Shown piece by piece: positions 54,545-64,000 of a stretch of 64,000 bases of DNA; the first letter of the stretch is position 1; the number at the start of each line of letters is the position of its first letter. The notes under the pieces are model-generated. The model was not told where the DNA came from. It worked only from the letters and a program-made list of their open reading frames with translations, and did not search any database. Where the stretch lies: the NCBI GenBank assembly GCA_027475525.1, contig JAMWFC010000055.1, positions 124,001-188,000 of the forward strand, given 5' to 3'. Made by a program: the position numbers and the translations under genes. This DNA is from Macrolepiota albuminosa (taxonomy: Eukaryota > Basidiomycota > Agaricomycetes > Agaricales > Agaricaceae).

Positions 54545-54627
54545 ATGGATACGAAACAAAGGCAAGAACTCAAAAAAAAAGCAAATGTAGTTATTGGTCG
54601 CGAGCTTGAGCGAATCAGGAATCCCAC

Positions 54628-56368
54628 TTAAAATCTTCGATAATAATTGTCTGGATAGTGATTCTCGTAGTATGCTGGGGATCTGCTTCTTGAGCGTCTG
54701 GAACTCCGGCTTGAAGAACGATGTCGGCTGGAGGAACGGTGTCGGCTGGAGGAACGGTGTCGGCTTGAGGAACGGTGTCGGCTTGGGGAACGGTGTCGGC
54801 TTGAGGAACGGTGTCGGTGACGCTGGCTGTGATGCTTGGGTTTTCGCGACGGGGAGTCGAGAACAATTACTGGTGGTTGTCTCGGAGCCGCTACGGTGGC
54901 ATTTCCGTAAGCCCCCGCGTAGATACTTTGTGGCATATATGATACGGACGCACTGCGTCCGCGATGAACCTGGTGAGCTGTATGGATTGGCACATTGACG
55001 GGCATAGGCTGGGCTGCGTAGACTTGGGTTTGGTAGGGCTGGCCTTGATATGATTGTACAGCGACAGGTTGATAGGGCTGACTAATGTACGAAGTTGCGG
55101 TACTAAGTGGCACAGTACGTTGGTAAGGCGTCCCATGGGTAGGCATGATTATGGGTGTACTGTTTCCCGAAAACGTTCCATAAGTCGAAGACGGGACAGG
55201 ATAACTAGTAACAGGGCCCTGATATTGACGTCCAGAGAGTGGAGATGTAATTGACATATCTTCTAGATGAAGAGCAGGTGGATGCGAATGCGAGCGAGAA
55301 CGAGGCCGCGAGTGCGAGCGGTGATTGTTGAAATAGGGGGCGCTGACTTCACTATCAGAAGAATATAGATCACTATAAGAGCTGCCAGGACTGCCGAAGC
55401 GACTCCGAGAACGACCCCGCCGAGAGTCCCCTTCTTCTCGATTCTGTCAGAAGTGATACTGAGGCGTCAGGTTACTGGTGACTAAAAACCTACCTCATAG
55501 AATATAGTGGAAGCGGTCGCTGCTGCCGTTTCTGAAGCTGTTAGACGTGCATATTTATCCGTCTGTCGCCCAGCATAGGCAAGGAGACGAGCCACTGAAA
55601 TTTCAGGGTGAATAAAATGCGGGAGATAGAAAAGACTGAGGCTACCTTCTCCAACTGCAAGGCCAATTAGGCCTTGACGCTGGACTTCACCGTTCAAAGG
55701 TTCGTATATAGAACTATTATGAATCCAAGTGCGATAAGCTTCATACGCAGCTGCATGCCCAATCTCAGGAGGCAACATGCGATTCAACTCGTTCTACGAT
55801 AAAGTAAGACCGGATCTGAGTGCTAAAAAGATGTTCTTACCAGTTTATAGGCTCGGTAATGCCAATGTTGGGCTTCATGAATTCCAACACCAGAATTCAC
55901 TGCAGTTCCAAGGCCGGTATGATCACGAACGCGACCCCATGCGTGATCAAAGAGAGATCTATTGGAAGCAGATTTCTTGAGAATGGACCTGAGCGGAGAA
56001 TGGGGCATAATTGATCCTCACGGATCCTGAGAGGCAGCGTGAGCGCGGTAAAAGTCCAAGCCTCCCCCTATTTAACGTGATCGGATCGGCAGATGTCAGT
56101 GCCTCGTGGCGAATAAGACAAGGTACGGCCGGACGACTCACAATATGGCTGAGGCTGAAAACTCGGAATAGGTGGAGGACCAAATTGGGACTGTGTGAAC
56201 ATTGAACTGGGGGAAAGGGAACGAAGAAACATACACTTGCCTGGGATGATCCCCACGCAAATTGGGACTGTGTGAACATTGAACTGGGGGAAAGGGAACG
56301 AAGAAACATACACTTGCCTGGGATGATCCCCACGCAGGAGAAGCATGTTGATAGTGGCTGTATGGCAT
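54628..56368 (-). CDS. Basidiomycete protein with C-terminal RS-type repeats
   Basis: Start at 56368: MPYSHYQHASPAWGSSQ; intron; PPPIPSFQPQPY; intron; then AWGRVRDHTGLGTAVNSGVG, IHEAQHWHYRAYKL, NRMLPPEIGHAAAYEAYRTW, IHNSSIYEPLNGEVQRQGLI, GLAVGE, ISVARLLAYAGRQTDKYARL, TASETAAATASTIFYE. This folded-looking block is followed by RGRSRSRFGSPGSSYSDLYS and a Tyr/Pro/Gln-rich stretch (SYPVPSSTYGTFSGNSTPII) and ends with six SRHRSSSRHRS-like units and a tyrosine-rich tail. I associate the block EIGHAAAYEAYRTWIHNSSIYEP with uncharacterised mushroom proteins. RS tails suggest SR-kinase targets; that is inference. The 77-bp pair 56181-56334 lies in the 5' intron/exon region. Confidence 0.75.
54708..54826. 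repeat. 18-bp coding repeat, about six units
   Basis: Units close to gtgtcggctggaggaacg with third-position-like changes; they encode the RHRSSS repeats of the minus-strand protein. Confidence 0.85.
56181..56334. repeat. 77-bp exact tandem pair (56181-56257 / 56258-56334)
   Basis: 5' intron and exon of the RS-tailed gene. Confidence 0.97.
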
Positions 56369-56517
56369 TAAGTGGGCGTCAAATCAGATTCTGAGCCAGC
56401 AGATCTGGTCAGCCTAGCGGGAAACATAAAGAACATCATCTGATGTGACGTCACTTTTGTGACCCAAAATCATGAATTATAATAATAAATTCTTGATACA
56501 GGGAACGCGTCTTGGCC

Positions 56518-59500
56518 ATGGCCGGTCAGTCTCCTCCATCTACTTCTGCTAGAACCCTGACCTCTGTTCAGATTTCGCAGTCTTCTCTACTCTCAACTTT
56601 GATGCCAATGAGTACGCCAATGCTATCCTGGCCGGCGAACCATATCCCTCAGACGGTAAGCCCACTGGGAAGCTAACAGTTTCGCACCAAGACCTTCCGG
56701 CAAAAGAGGACATCTCCGTCTCTATATCTAAACTTACTCTCTCAATCGACGATGTGTCCAAGCAAATCAAGAATGTCGTAAGTCTACCTCGTCATAGCGG
56801 GAATTATTGCTCAACTCTTCTAGGTCTCCACTCATCACGAAGCTCTTCTGTCACAAGCTGCCAGTGCGCACAATCTTTCGGGGTCTTTGACGTCCGTTCG
56901 AGGAGGCCTTGATGATCTGGATTCATCTCTGGACAAGCAAGTCATATGCCCCATTCCGTTGCAGCTATTTATATCAACTTCGTAGACTTCGTCTCAAAAT
57001 ACGCGTTCCATATCACTCTCTACGCGCGCATGTATCCCGTCTGCAAAAGTTGCGACAAGCTTCTGACATCTTGCGACGTACCTCTCGCTTTGTCATTTTG
57101 GCTCGCAGACTTCAGCTTCAAATGACTGCCATGGACCACACCGCTACCGCCGAGGAGCCTGCCAAATCTGCGAGGACGGAAGCATTCGATGTCACGGGTC
57201 TGTCTACATCAAAAGATTCTGGGGATGAAAAAGAACGAATTATAGCCAAGGCCGCACTTAGCATTGCGGAACTAGGTAAGCACACAACTCGTGTCTTTCA
57301 TATAAAATTGACCGAATTATAGCCAAGGCCGCACTTAGCATTGCGGAACTAGGTAAGCACACAACTCGTGTCTTTCATATAAAATTGACAAGGCATCAGT
57401 TTCGCTACTCCACGGGGCTAATAATGAAAACAAGGTTGGAGATAGGAATGGAGAATGCGCTAAAGATTCCGTAAATTCTGTCGCTGGCAATGTCAATGAT
57501 GATTCGGAACAAGATGTTCCTCTTCGTTCAATCGCCGCTGTAGCCGCTCATGTGCGTTTTATTGAAGAAGCCCAGACGAAAATCACGCACGAAATGGAAA
57601 CTATGGTGTTAACTGGATTGACAACTTTGGTCCGTCATCATTTGGTTTATCGGGTTGGATTTTCTTACAGCACACTCTCTACACGATTAGAATCAGTCTC
57701 TGCTCGCATCCTCCTTACAAACCGCATATAACCTTCGGGTTCTCCCACAACTTGTACAGAACCTCATCCTCGACCTCTCGCAGGCCGTCGAAGATTGCAT
57801 ACGTAACGCTTTTGATCTAACGAAGATATCCAAAGAGGCACTGTCTAAAGGTGCTATCTATCTATCTGTCTGTAAGAAACTTCAATGTTGATCATGATGC
57901 TTTATAGATGCAGCAGCCAATTCACCACAGTCCCCTCCCACATATCGGTCACGCGTCAGGACTGAACCCACCAACGTCACTGCACCCCACTACATTGCAA
58001 CCTTGTGGTCGCGCCTCGAAGTGATGATAGAGGAAATGGCAAATTGTTGTATCAAGGTACGTACTCTTGATTAGCCAAAATCTCTCGGATACACACTCCC
58101 ATGACCACCTCCATATGGAATTGTTGTATCAAGGTACGTACTCTTGATTAGCCAAAATCTCTCGGATACACACTCCCATGACCACCTCCATATGGACTTG
58201 TGTTGCCACAGGCACTTTCTGTGCAATCATGTCACTTTTTATCTATTCCGCGACTGATACGGTTTCTGTACACGTGTGGCCTAAACGAGGGACACAAGCC
58301 GCATTTGTCGATTACGTACTTTTAGGTCCGTCCTGACCTGGAAATTTCCGTAGGTGTACACACTTGAAAGGGTATTGAGGTTAAAGAAGGATGTGGCGAC
58401 CCAGGCGATTTTTCTAGATGAAGCAATGAAGGTAACACGTCGACCTCTATGATTGAGCTGAATGCATTTGCGTACCTTACCTATGTGCGGAATCCAGTGT
58501 TTGGAAAACAAACCCAGTGCCACATTCTGGACATCGCTCGGTCTAGCTGTGGAGAAACATGCACGAGATGCAGCGAAGGGTAAGCAGTGGTTGGTTTTAT
58601 CGATAATAAACTAATCTCCCCAGGCTCTGCCTTTATTCAACAGAGTTTGAGCACGGGATATCCCAAGCTTCTGAGACTATTCCATGAATTTTTCGCGAAG
58701 ATTGCTGTTCATACTGACACAGTATATGTACCAACATACCAAAGGTATCAAAGTCAGATATGGCATTCAATATATTGTTTTAATCGTCGATTCTCAGTCC
58801 GGAGACCGTCTTTATACTCCGCGCCCTTTCCAATTTCGAGACTTTATATCTCTCAAGGTCGTCGACCAAGCTCAATGAAGCCGTGGGCCAAGCCTTTAGC
58901 GGTGGCACCCGTACACCTCCAGGAGCTAGCGAAGGCACTAACGTCGCGCGCACGATGATTAACGAACTTGATTCAGCAAGATTTGATCCTTTGCTTGTCC
59001 GTGCAGTCGCTAAGAATGTATCGTCGAGTATCGACAACCTTCTTTCGAGGGTGGATGGTTTGGTCAGTTTACCAGTTTTTTTTGTCGTCTTATTCATCCA
59101 AGTCTGCCAGGCTACACGGGATCGTTCGGCGGTCGCACTGACTGGGCCAACGGCAACACCTCAGCAAGCAACTAATGCTCAATTGGCGACCTGTTTATAC
59201 CAGTGTTGGCTCAAACTCAACACGCTCAGAAACGACCATACAGAAGTTGTATTCGATGTTTTGAAATCTAATATACAGGTATTCATATTCATATTTGAGA
59301 ACACTTCAGCAAAATGTCTCATTTGTGAGACCATAGAATGTGCACAAAGCATATGAACAGTTGATGGAGCCCCTAATGACAGCGATCCGTCGAGAATTGA
59401 ATGCGATCATCGTCAAACTCCATCGAATTGACTTTGGTAAAGATGTGGACCCTACGTCCGGCATAGGAGGTTCCAGCTTCTATATGAAAGAACTTGTGGA

Positions 59501-60279
59501 GAAGCTCTCGTTCATAAAGGCGGAAATTTTGAGCAAATTCGCCATTGGCGAGGATGGCAAGACCTGGTACGCTTAGTCCTCTGTTTCTAGGCTCTAGTGG
59601 TCGTTTATGTGCTACCCAGGGTCCTTTCTATTGTCAAAGATGTAATAAAGACATTTGTGATGCATGTCTCAATCGCTAGGCCGCTTGGGGAGAGTGGGAA
59701 ACTTCGACTAACAAGTGATATGGGTGAACTTGAATTTTCCTTGAGCGCTTTTTTGGCGGGAAATCCCCAGAATAAACGTGGTGGTGATCTGGAAGCGGTT
59801 GGTGACGAGTATCGAACTTGAGCGCTTTTTTGGCGGGAAATCCCCAGAATAAACGTGGTGGTGATCTGGAAGCGGTTGGTGACGAGTATCGAACTCTGAG
59901 GGCGATGAGGTGAGCGTGTCGGCGTGGGCTCCAGGCTGATGACAAATGACACAAATTTCCGCAGACCACTATTATTTCTCGAGAATTCAATGCTGGCAAA
60001 TCCTGAACGAACAACTGGGCTGCCCCCGCTTATTGTTTACACCATATCCTTGTCCGTTCGCCGATGCCATTGCCGCACAACTTGCATGGATGGCAAGAAG
60101 CCGAATATGTCCGATGGGTGGGTGAACATACCGAAAAGGAATCTTGGTCTCTTATTGAAGGAGGTCTGGGCCATTACGAGAAGGTGTCTGAGAGCGAAGG
60201 CAGAGACAGTACAGCTGCAAAAGAGTTCATTGATTTGGCACGGACCGTATTGCAGAATGCGGAATATAGTTTACAGTGA
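56518..60279 (+). CDS. COG5: Conserved oligomeric Golgi complex subunit 5
   Basis: Lobe-B subunit of the COG tether for retrograde Golgi vesicles. Exon 1 is ATGGCCG (MA-), an intron joins DFAVFSTLNFDANEYANAIL; then SISKLTLSIDDVSKQIKN, VVSTHHEALLSQAASAHNLS, GSLTSVRGGLDDLDSSLDKL, RLKIRVPYHSLRAHVSRLQK, LRQASDILRRTSRFVILARR, LRSIAAVAAHVRFIEEAQTK, VLPQLVQNLILDLSQAVEDC, VMIEEMANCCIKVYTLERVL, LKKDVATQAIFLDEAMK, FHEFFAKIAVHTDTVYVPTY, RFDPLLVRAVAKNVSSSIDN, FIKAEILSKFAIGEDGKTW, TFVMHVSIARPLGESGKLRL, TSDMGELEFSLSAFLAGNPQ, ending FIDLARTVLQNAEYSLQ. The VRGGLDDLDSSLDKLRLKIR and SDMGELEF motifs are diagnostic. Three 77-bp pairs lie inside; 59740-59893 collapses cleanly (EYRTLRAMRPLLFLEN). Confidence 0.93.
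57236..57389. repeat. 77-bp exact tandem pair (57236-57312 / 57313-57389)
   Basis: COG5 exon end KAALSIAEL and intron. Confidence 0.97.
58042..58195. repeat. 77-bp exact tandem pair (58042-58118 / 58119-58195)
   Basis: COG5 exon end NCCIK and intron. Confidence 0.97.
59740..59893. repeat. 77-bp exact tandem pair (59740-59816 / 59817-59893)
   Basis: COG5; clean collapse gives DEYRTLRAM. The match is 78 bp. Confidence 0.97.
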
Positions 60280-60352
60280 TTGGACAATCATCATTCCAAA
60301 CAATTTTGAGTCACGTTCTGAGTCTTCTAGTGTGGAATCCACAAGTGCCCTC

Positions 60353-61491
60353 ATGGCCTCTCTCATTGCCTTCCGCACTCGCGCAGCAGCCAGAAACCTG
60401 TCATTAAGGACGTTTTCTTCGTCCTTGCGAGTTTCAAATGGGCCACCGAAACCCATTGACGACTCCACTTCCGCCTTAGACTATAAGGCGACCCACAAGC
60501 TTCGCCCTCCTCCCCTACCAGCCATGGACCTGCCGCGTTCTAGAAGTGCAGAAGAGGCTGTCACAAACATTCTCTACAATACTCCACCCCCAAGTTTGCA
60601 ACCTTTCAAGAAGTGCGTGACCTAGATTTCTCTGAATTTGAACAAGACGTTGATAAGCATATATTTAGACATATCTTGAATTGCCTGGTTCAAAATGAAC
60701 CTGGTGTCCTTTCTCGTGTATCTGGAATTCTTGCAGGCAGAGGGTTTAACATTGACTCTCTGGTTGTTTGCCGGACGGAAATCCGGGACCTTAGTCGTAT
60801 GTGCATCGTCCTGAGTGGACAAGACGGTGTCATCGAACAGGCCCGAAGACAACTTGAGGACCTTGTGAGTTTTCGCTATGAGAGTTCTCTTTGTCCTTCT
60901 ACTTATCTTGTATGAGGTACCTGTATGGGCTGTCCTTGATTACACTGAGACGCGAACCATTGCACGAGAACTTCTTCTCGTCAAAGTCTCGATTCTTGGA
61001 CCTGAATATCTTGAAGATCAGCTTGCAGGTGGTCCCTCACACGATCCCCGTGTAGCACAGCCATCAAAGATGGAGCAAGAGACTGTTCTTGCGGAACACT
61101 TTGAACACAGTGCAGGCGGGCCGCCTGCGACATCCATTACCCCTTCGCAGGCGCTCCGTATTAAGCACCAGCACCTACAGTCAATCTCGACTCTTGCTAG
61201 TCAGTTTGGCGCAAAGATTGTCGATGTCAGCGAGAATAGCATCATTGTTGAGCTGACTGCCAAGACAAGCAGGGTCGAGGCTTTCCTCAAACTCGTGAAG
61301 CCCTTCGGGATCCTTGAAGCTGCGCGGACAGGTCAGACTGATGATGATGCTCCTTGAAACTATCGCTCACTTTTTTTTCAGGACTGATGGCCATGCCTAG
61401 GACACCAATCGGCCTACACGGGGATGAAGAAGACAGTAGTACTACCGATGCAGGCGGAGCTGTCGACGCCAGCCTTCTCCCACCTGGTTAA
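60353..61491 (+). CDS. ILV6: Acetolactate synthase regulatory (small) subunit
   Basis: Mitochondrial feedback regulator (valine) of acetohydroxyacid synthase in branched-chain amino-acid synthesis. MASLIAFRTRAAARNLSLRT is the presequence; then AMDLPRSRSAEEAVTNILYN, PPPSLQPFKK, intron, HILNCLVQNEPGVLSRVSGI, LAGRGFNIDSLVVCRTEIRD, LSRMCIVLSGQDGVIEQARR (ACT domain), intron, VPVWAVLDYTETRTIARELL, LVKVSILGPEYLEDQLAGG, SQFGAKIVDVSENSIIVELT, AKTSRVEAFLKLVKPFGILE, AARTG, intron, LMAMPRTPIGLHGDEEDSS, ending DASLLPPG. Normal length of about 320 residues. Starts only 73 bp after the COG5 stop on the same strand, so its promoter must lie in the COG5 3' end or this short gap. Confidence 0.96.
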
Positions 61492-62361
61492 ATCACATAT
61501 TTATTTGACAGCAATCCCATTGTCTTCCTTTACCGGTCACCGCTTGGGCGTTGAAAGCATTTTCGGTAATCTAATATCTCAGGAGAAGTCAATGTATGTA
61601 TGTAACTACTGCTGGATCCTGTGGAAACGAGTTATATAAATCACGGGTACTTGTATTATGGTTTAATTCACTGCCAGTTCATAACTCTGGTCCACTCTTG
61701 CCTGTAGTAGTAAAGGACAAAAGCGTCATCCTTATCATTACTTGAATACCGATCGGGCCGCTCGGGGGGTCAGATGGAGATAGAACACGATCATTTGGCC
61801 TTCAAGTTCGCGTAGACGGCACGTGGTCGCGACACACTCATTGTTCCCCTTTCCAGCTTGATTATTGTGACGAAGAACCTCCATTGTCGTACGTTACCTT
61901 GCTCAGAACCTGTCAATACACGTACAATCGACTGTGAGAGATAATTCTTAGGTTTCACAGATTGTGCGAGAAGTGACATTCAATTTTCTAGAATTTCTCT
62001 ACAGTAGGTATTATAGTAGTACAGGGAATTTGGAAAGCAATGGCGTTGAAATCAATATGCAAGCAATGTAAATGCGTTGGGATTGGCGTAATGCAATGGT
62101 AAATGAGGTTAGAACGAAAGATCCCGAATATAATGCTATAACGATAACCAAAAGTCAGAAAGCAACTACACATAGTTAATGAAAGCAAGAGTCGATATTG
62201 CGACCAAAGATGCAACGAGGATCTGGCCTCGAAAGCAGCATGGATGGACGACGGCGAAAGATAAGCGCGAAGGACATGAATGGGTCGTGAGGTAGTTATA
62301 GTGATACAAGGATAGCAGAGGGAACAGCGTGAACTACCAGAAACACTTTGTTCAAGAGCTT
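61492..62361. other. Convergent spacer
   Basis: Between ILV6 and the HMG gene. Open frames here are short and without domains; no repeats or tandem pairs. Confidence 0.6.
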
Positions 62362-63793
62362 TTAAACGTCGATGGGGTCCTGAATTGCGAAAGAGTTGTT
62401 CCAACTACCGGCAACGCGACGTTTGCCAACATGGGCAGCGCCAGCAGGTGGAACGTATGGAGTGCGAGTGGACGTCACTGCAATCTCCTCTACAGCTGGA
62501 GAGGGACCAGTCAAGTTCAAGGTGGGATTGAAGTTGATGTACTGATCCATCTGGAAGCTGTGGTCAAGGCCGGTAAAGGATAGAGTGGAGCCTTCGGATG
62601 GGGACGTTTGCGAGGGCGGACCGGCCGTGTTCTTGGCATTATCTGGGGGCGCGTTGTTGACAAGAGGCTGAAAGACTCCTGCGTGCCATGGAAAATGTGA
62701 TGAATCAAAGTCGATTTGGCCAAATTCCACCTCAAGGGGACCCACGGGTGCTTGATCAAAGTTTCCTTCAGCGAGAGCATTGATTTGCAGCTGGTAACAA
62801 TCCCCACTTGGGGTATTGAGGAAATGGTCAATTGTTGATTGAAATTCTGGATTCTGGAGGGCCCACTGTCCGAGAGAATCTGCGGCAAACTGCTGGAGAT
62901 CAAACGAAAGATAATCCTCGTTTTGCTGGGAGAGGCTCTGTCAGAATGATGGAAGTAGTCGGCCAGTAATTGACACTTACTGTCGACACAGCGGAGTCGC
63001 TGCCAAGCAGCGCGTATTGTTGGTCTTCGTTGTCCTGAGGCGGAGACGCTGGAGGCTGCAGAAACTGTGGAGAAAAATAGAGCTCGTTCTGCTGAGCTGA
63101 AAAATCGGTAGCGGGCGTCAGATAGGGAGAGATATCGGGCGGCTGGAGCGGTGAAGAATGAGTCAGTTGTGGGGATGCGGGATGTTGGTGAGCAGGCTGC
63201 GAGGTGGCAGTATGTTGTCGGTAGTAAGAATTTACCCCTTGTGAATGAGCGACGGCATCAGTTACGCGCTCATTCAGGGAGGTAATGGGCTGAGGCAGTT
63301 GAGAAGGCTCAGGACTAGGTGAACCGGCGGCAGACATGGGCGGCGACGGACCGCCCTGTGCATATTGCGAAGAATCAGCAGGTAGGAGGAAGGGATGTCC
63401 ATGAGAGGTGAAAGGAAGGTCTCGAGGACGGGAGCCTTCAAAAACATCCTGTCTGCTATCGCGCTTGTTTTTCTTTTTCCTCTTCTCTTCCTTCGCCTTT
63501 CTGAGCTCTTCCTTAAGCTCTTTGCTCTTGGGCATGTACCGATAATTGGGATACATGGCTGCGTGTTCAAGTTTCTTGACCTCGGCGCGGCGCTCATACT
63601 CTGCCTTGACCTCGGGTTTCTCTGTCCTCCACATTGCAGAGATAATTCTTGAGACGTCTGCCTGGGACCTAGCTGTTCCCGAAGGAGGAGGAGCGAGGAG
63701 GGCGACCATGTCAGAGCGGTAGAGGATCCATGAATTGGGTGGCCTGGGGATGGTGGGGGAATCGGAGGAACGCGACCTCTCGACTACAGGCAT
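62362..63793 (-). CDS. HMG-box transcription factor, MATA_HMG type
   Basis: Start at 63793: MPVVERSRSSDSPT followed at once by the HMG box IPRPPNSWILYRSDMVALLA, SQADVSRIISAMWRTEKPEV, KAEYERRAEVKKLEHAAMYP, NYRYMPKSKELKEELRKAKE, EKRKKKNKRDS (basic tail). The I-P-R-P-P-N-x-[FW]-I-L-[FY]-R opening and YPxYRYxP end are typical of fungal mating-type-like factors. The rest is Pro/Gln/Ser-rich activation-type sequence; one intron (gtaagtgtc...ctgacag) joins GSDSAVST to SLSQQNEDYLSFDLQQFAAD. The C-terminus ends VAGSWNNSFAIQDPIDV. Related basidiomycete factors act in mating, filamentation or fruiting; which applies here is unknown. No mating-type partner genes are in the window. Confidence 0.9.
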
Positions 63794-64000
63794 TGAGGAG
63801 GACGAGGAAGACGAACAAGAAAGAGAACCAAGTGCCCAGGACCTGTGGGTCCCAGTATTTTCTTGTTTGTCCCGATTTACCGATGCAACTGCACGTGGTC
63901 CGTTTATCCCACAAAGCCAGTTATGTATGAGTTGTCCACCGTCACAGAGCAGAGCGAGCCAGTAGAACAGAGCAGAGGGCCGCCTTCAGGGCGAGTTAGC
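63794..64000. other. Upstream region of the HMG gene
   Basis: No coding signal of its own recognised before the window ends. Confidence 0.4.

Noticed and set aside
579..59893. 77-bp pairs as CRISPR-like or transposon-derived repeats
   Set aside because: Units differ completely from site to site, occur only as pairs and have no spacers, inverted ends or target duplications.
61988..62404. 138-residue minus-strand ORF
   Set aside because: No domain; overlaps the HMG gene end in another frame and lies mostly in the convergent spacer.

Overview
The window is nuclear DNA of a filamentous basidiomycete, most likely an Agaricomycete. The evidence is dense, compact genes cut by many 45-65 bp GT-AG introns, closest visual matches to mushroom-type proteins (DM9/DUF3421, a mating-type-style HMG factor, the CxxC-tailed small protein, the RS-tailed orphan) and no bacterial-type operons. 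Roughly 30 protein genes, one intronic C/D snoRNA, one MITE-like element and a few simple repeats can be supported.

Layout, left to right. 1-12.9 kb: 5' part of an AP-4 epsilon-like adaptin (-), BUB2 (+), ACR3 arsenite exporter (+), a bZIP factor (-), an inosine-uridine nucleoside hydrolase with GC-AG introns (-), RACK1/Cpc2 (+) with a U24 snoRNA in an intron, an orphan gene (-) and GOT1 (-). 12.9-23.1 kb: a disordered fungal protein (-), UTP6 (+), a Ran1/Ksp1-type kinase (+), a Pho80-type cyclin (-) and ribosomal protein L12 (+). 23.2-33.9 kb: two small mitochondrial-looking orphans (+), Mediator subunit MED1 (-) and a long disordered protein with a C-terminal membrane anchor (-). 34-43.7 kb: SAM50 (+), palmitoyl-protein thioesterase (-), concentrative nucleoside transporter (+), DCAF7-type WD40 (-). 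43.7-56.4 kb: MITE-like element, small CxxC protein (-), membrane protein (+), mitochondrial pyruvate carrier (-), orphan (+), MTF2-like (-), DM9 protein (+), tetraspan membrane protein (-), RS-tailed protein (-). 56.5-64 kb: COG5 (+), ILV6 (+), HMG-box factor (-).

The most striking feature is not a gene. At 41 places the sequence holds an exact tandem pair of copies whose offset is 77 bp every time; one further pair has a 33 bp offset. The 41 units are unrelated to each other, sit in exons, introns and spacers alike, and break conserved genes (BUB2, ACR3, UTP6, COG5, PPT1, MTF2). In about half of the coding cases the reading frame is restored by deleting exactly one copy; in the rest one extra base must also be added, always at the plus-strand downstream end of the second copy whatever the gene's direction. 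Equal length, un-merged ends and orientation dependence point to a k-mer (k=77) contig-joining artefact, not biology. Gene models here should be read after collapsing these pairs.

Most genes are housekeeping and function independently: mitosis exit (BUB2), membrane traffic (AP-4 epsilon, GOT1, COG5), translation and ribosome biogenesis (RACK1, L12, UTP6, U24), mitochondria (SAM50, pyruvate carrier, MTF2-like), amino acids (ILV6), nucleosides (nucleoside hydrolase, CNT). No gene cluster for a specialised pathway was seen; I found no convincing new multi-gene system.
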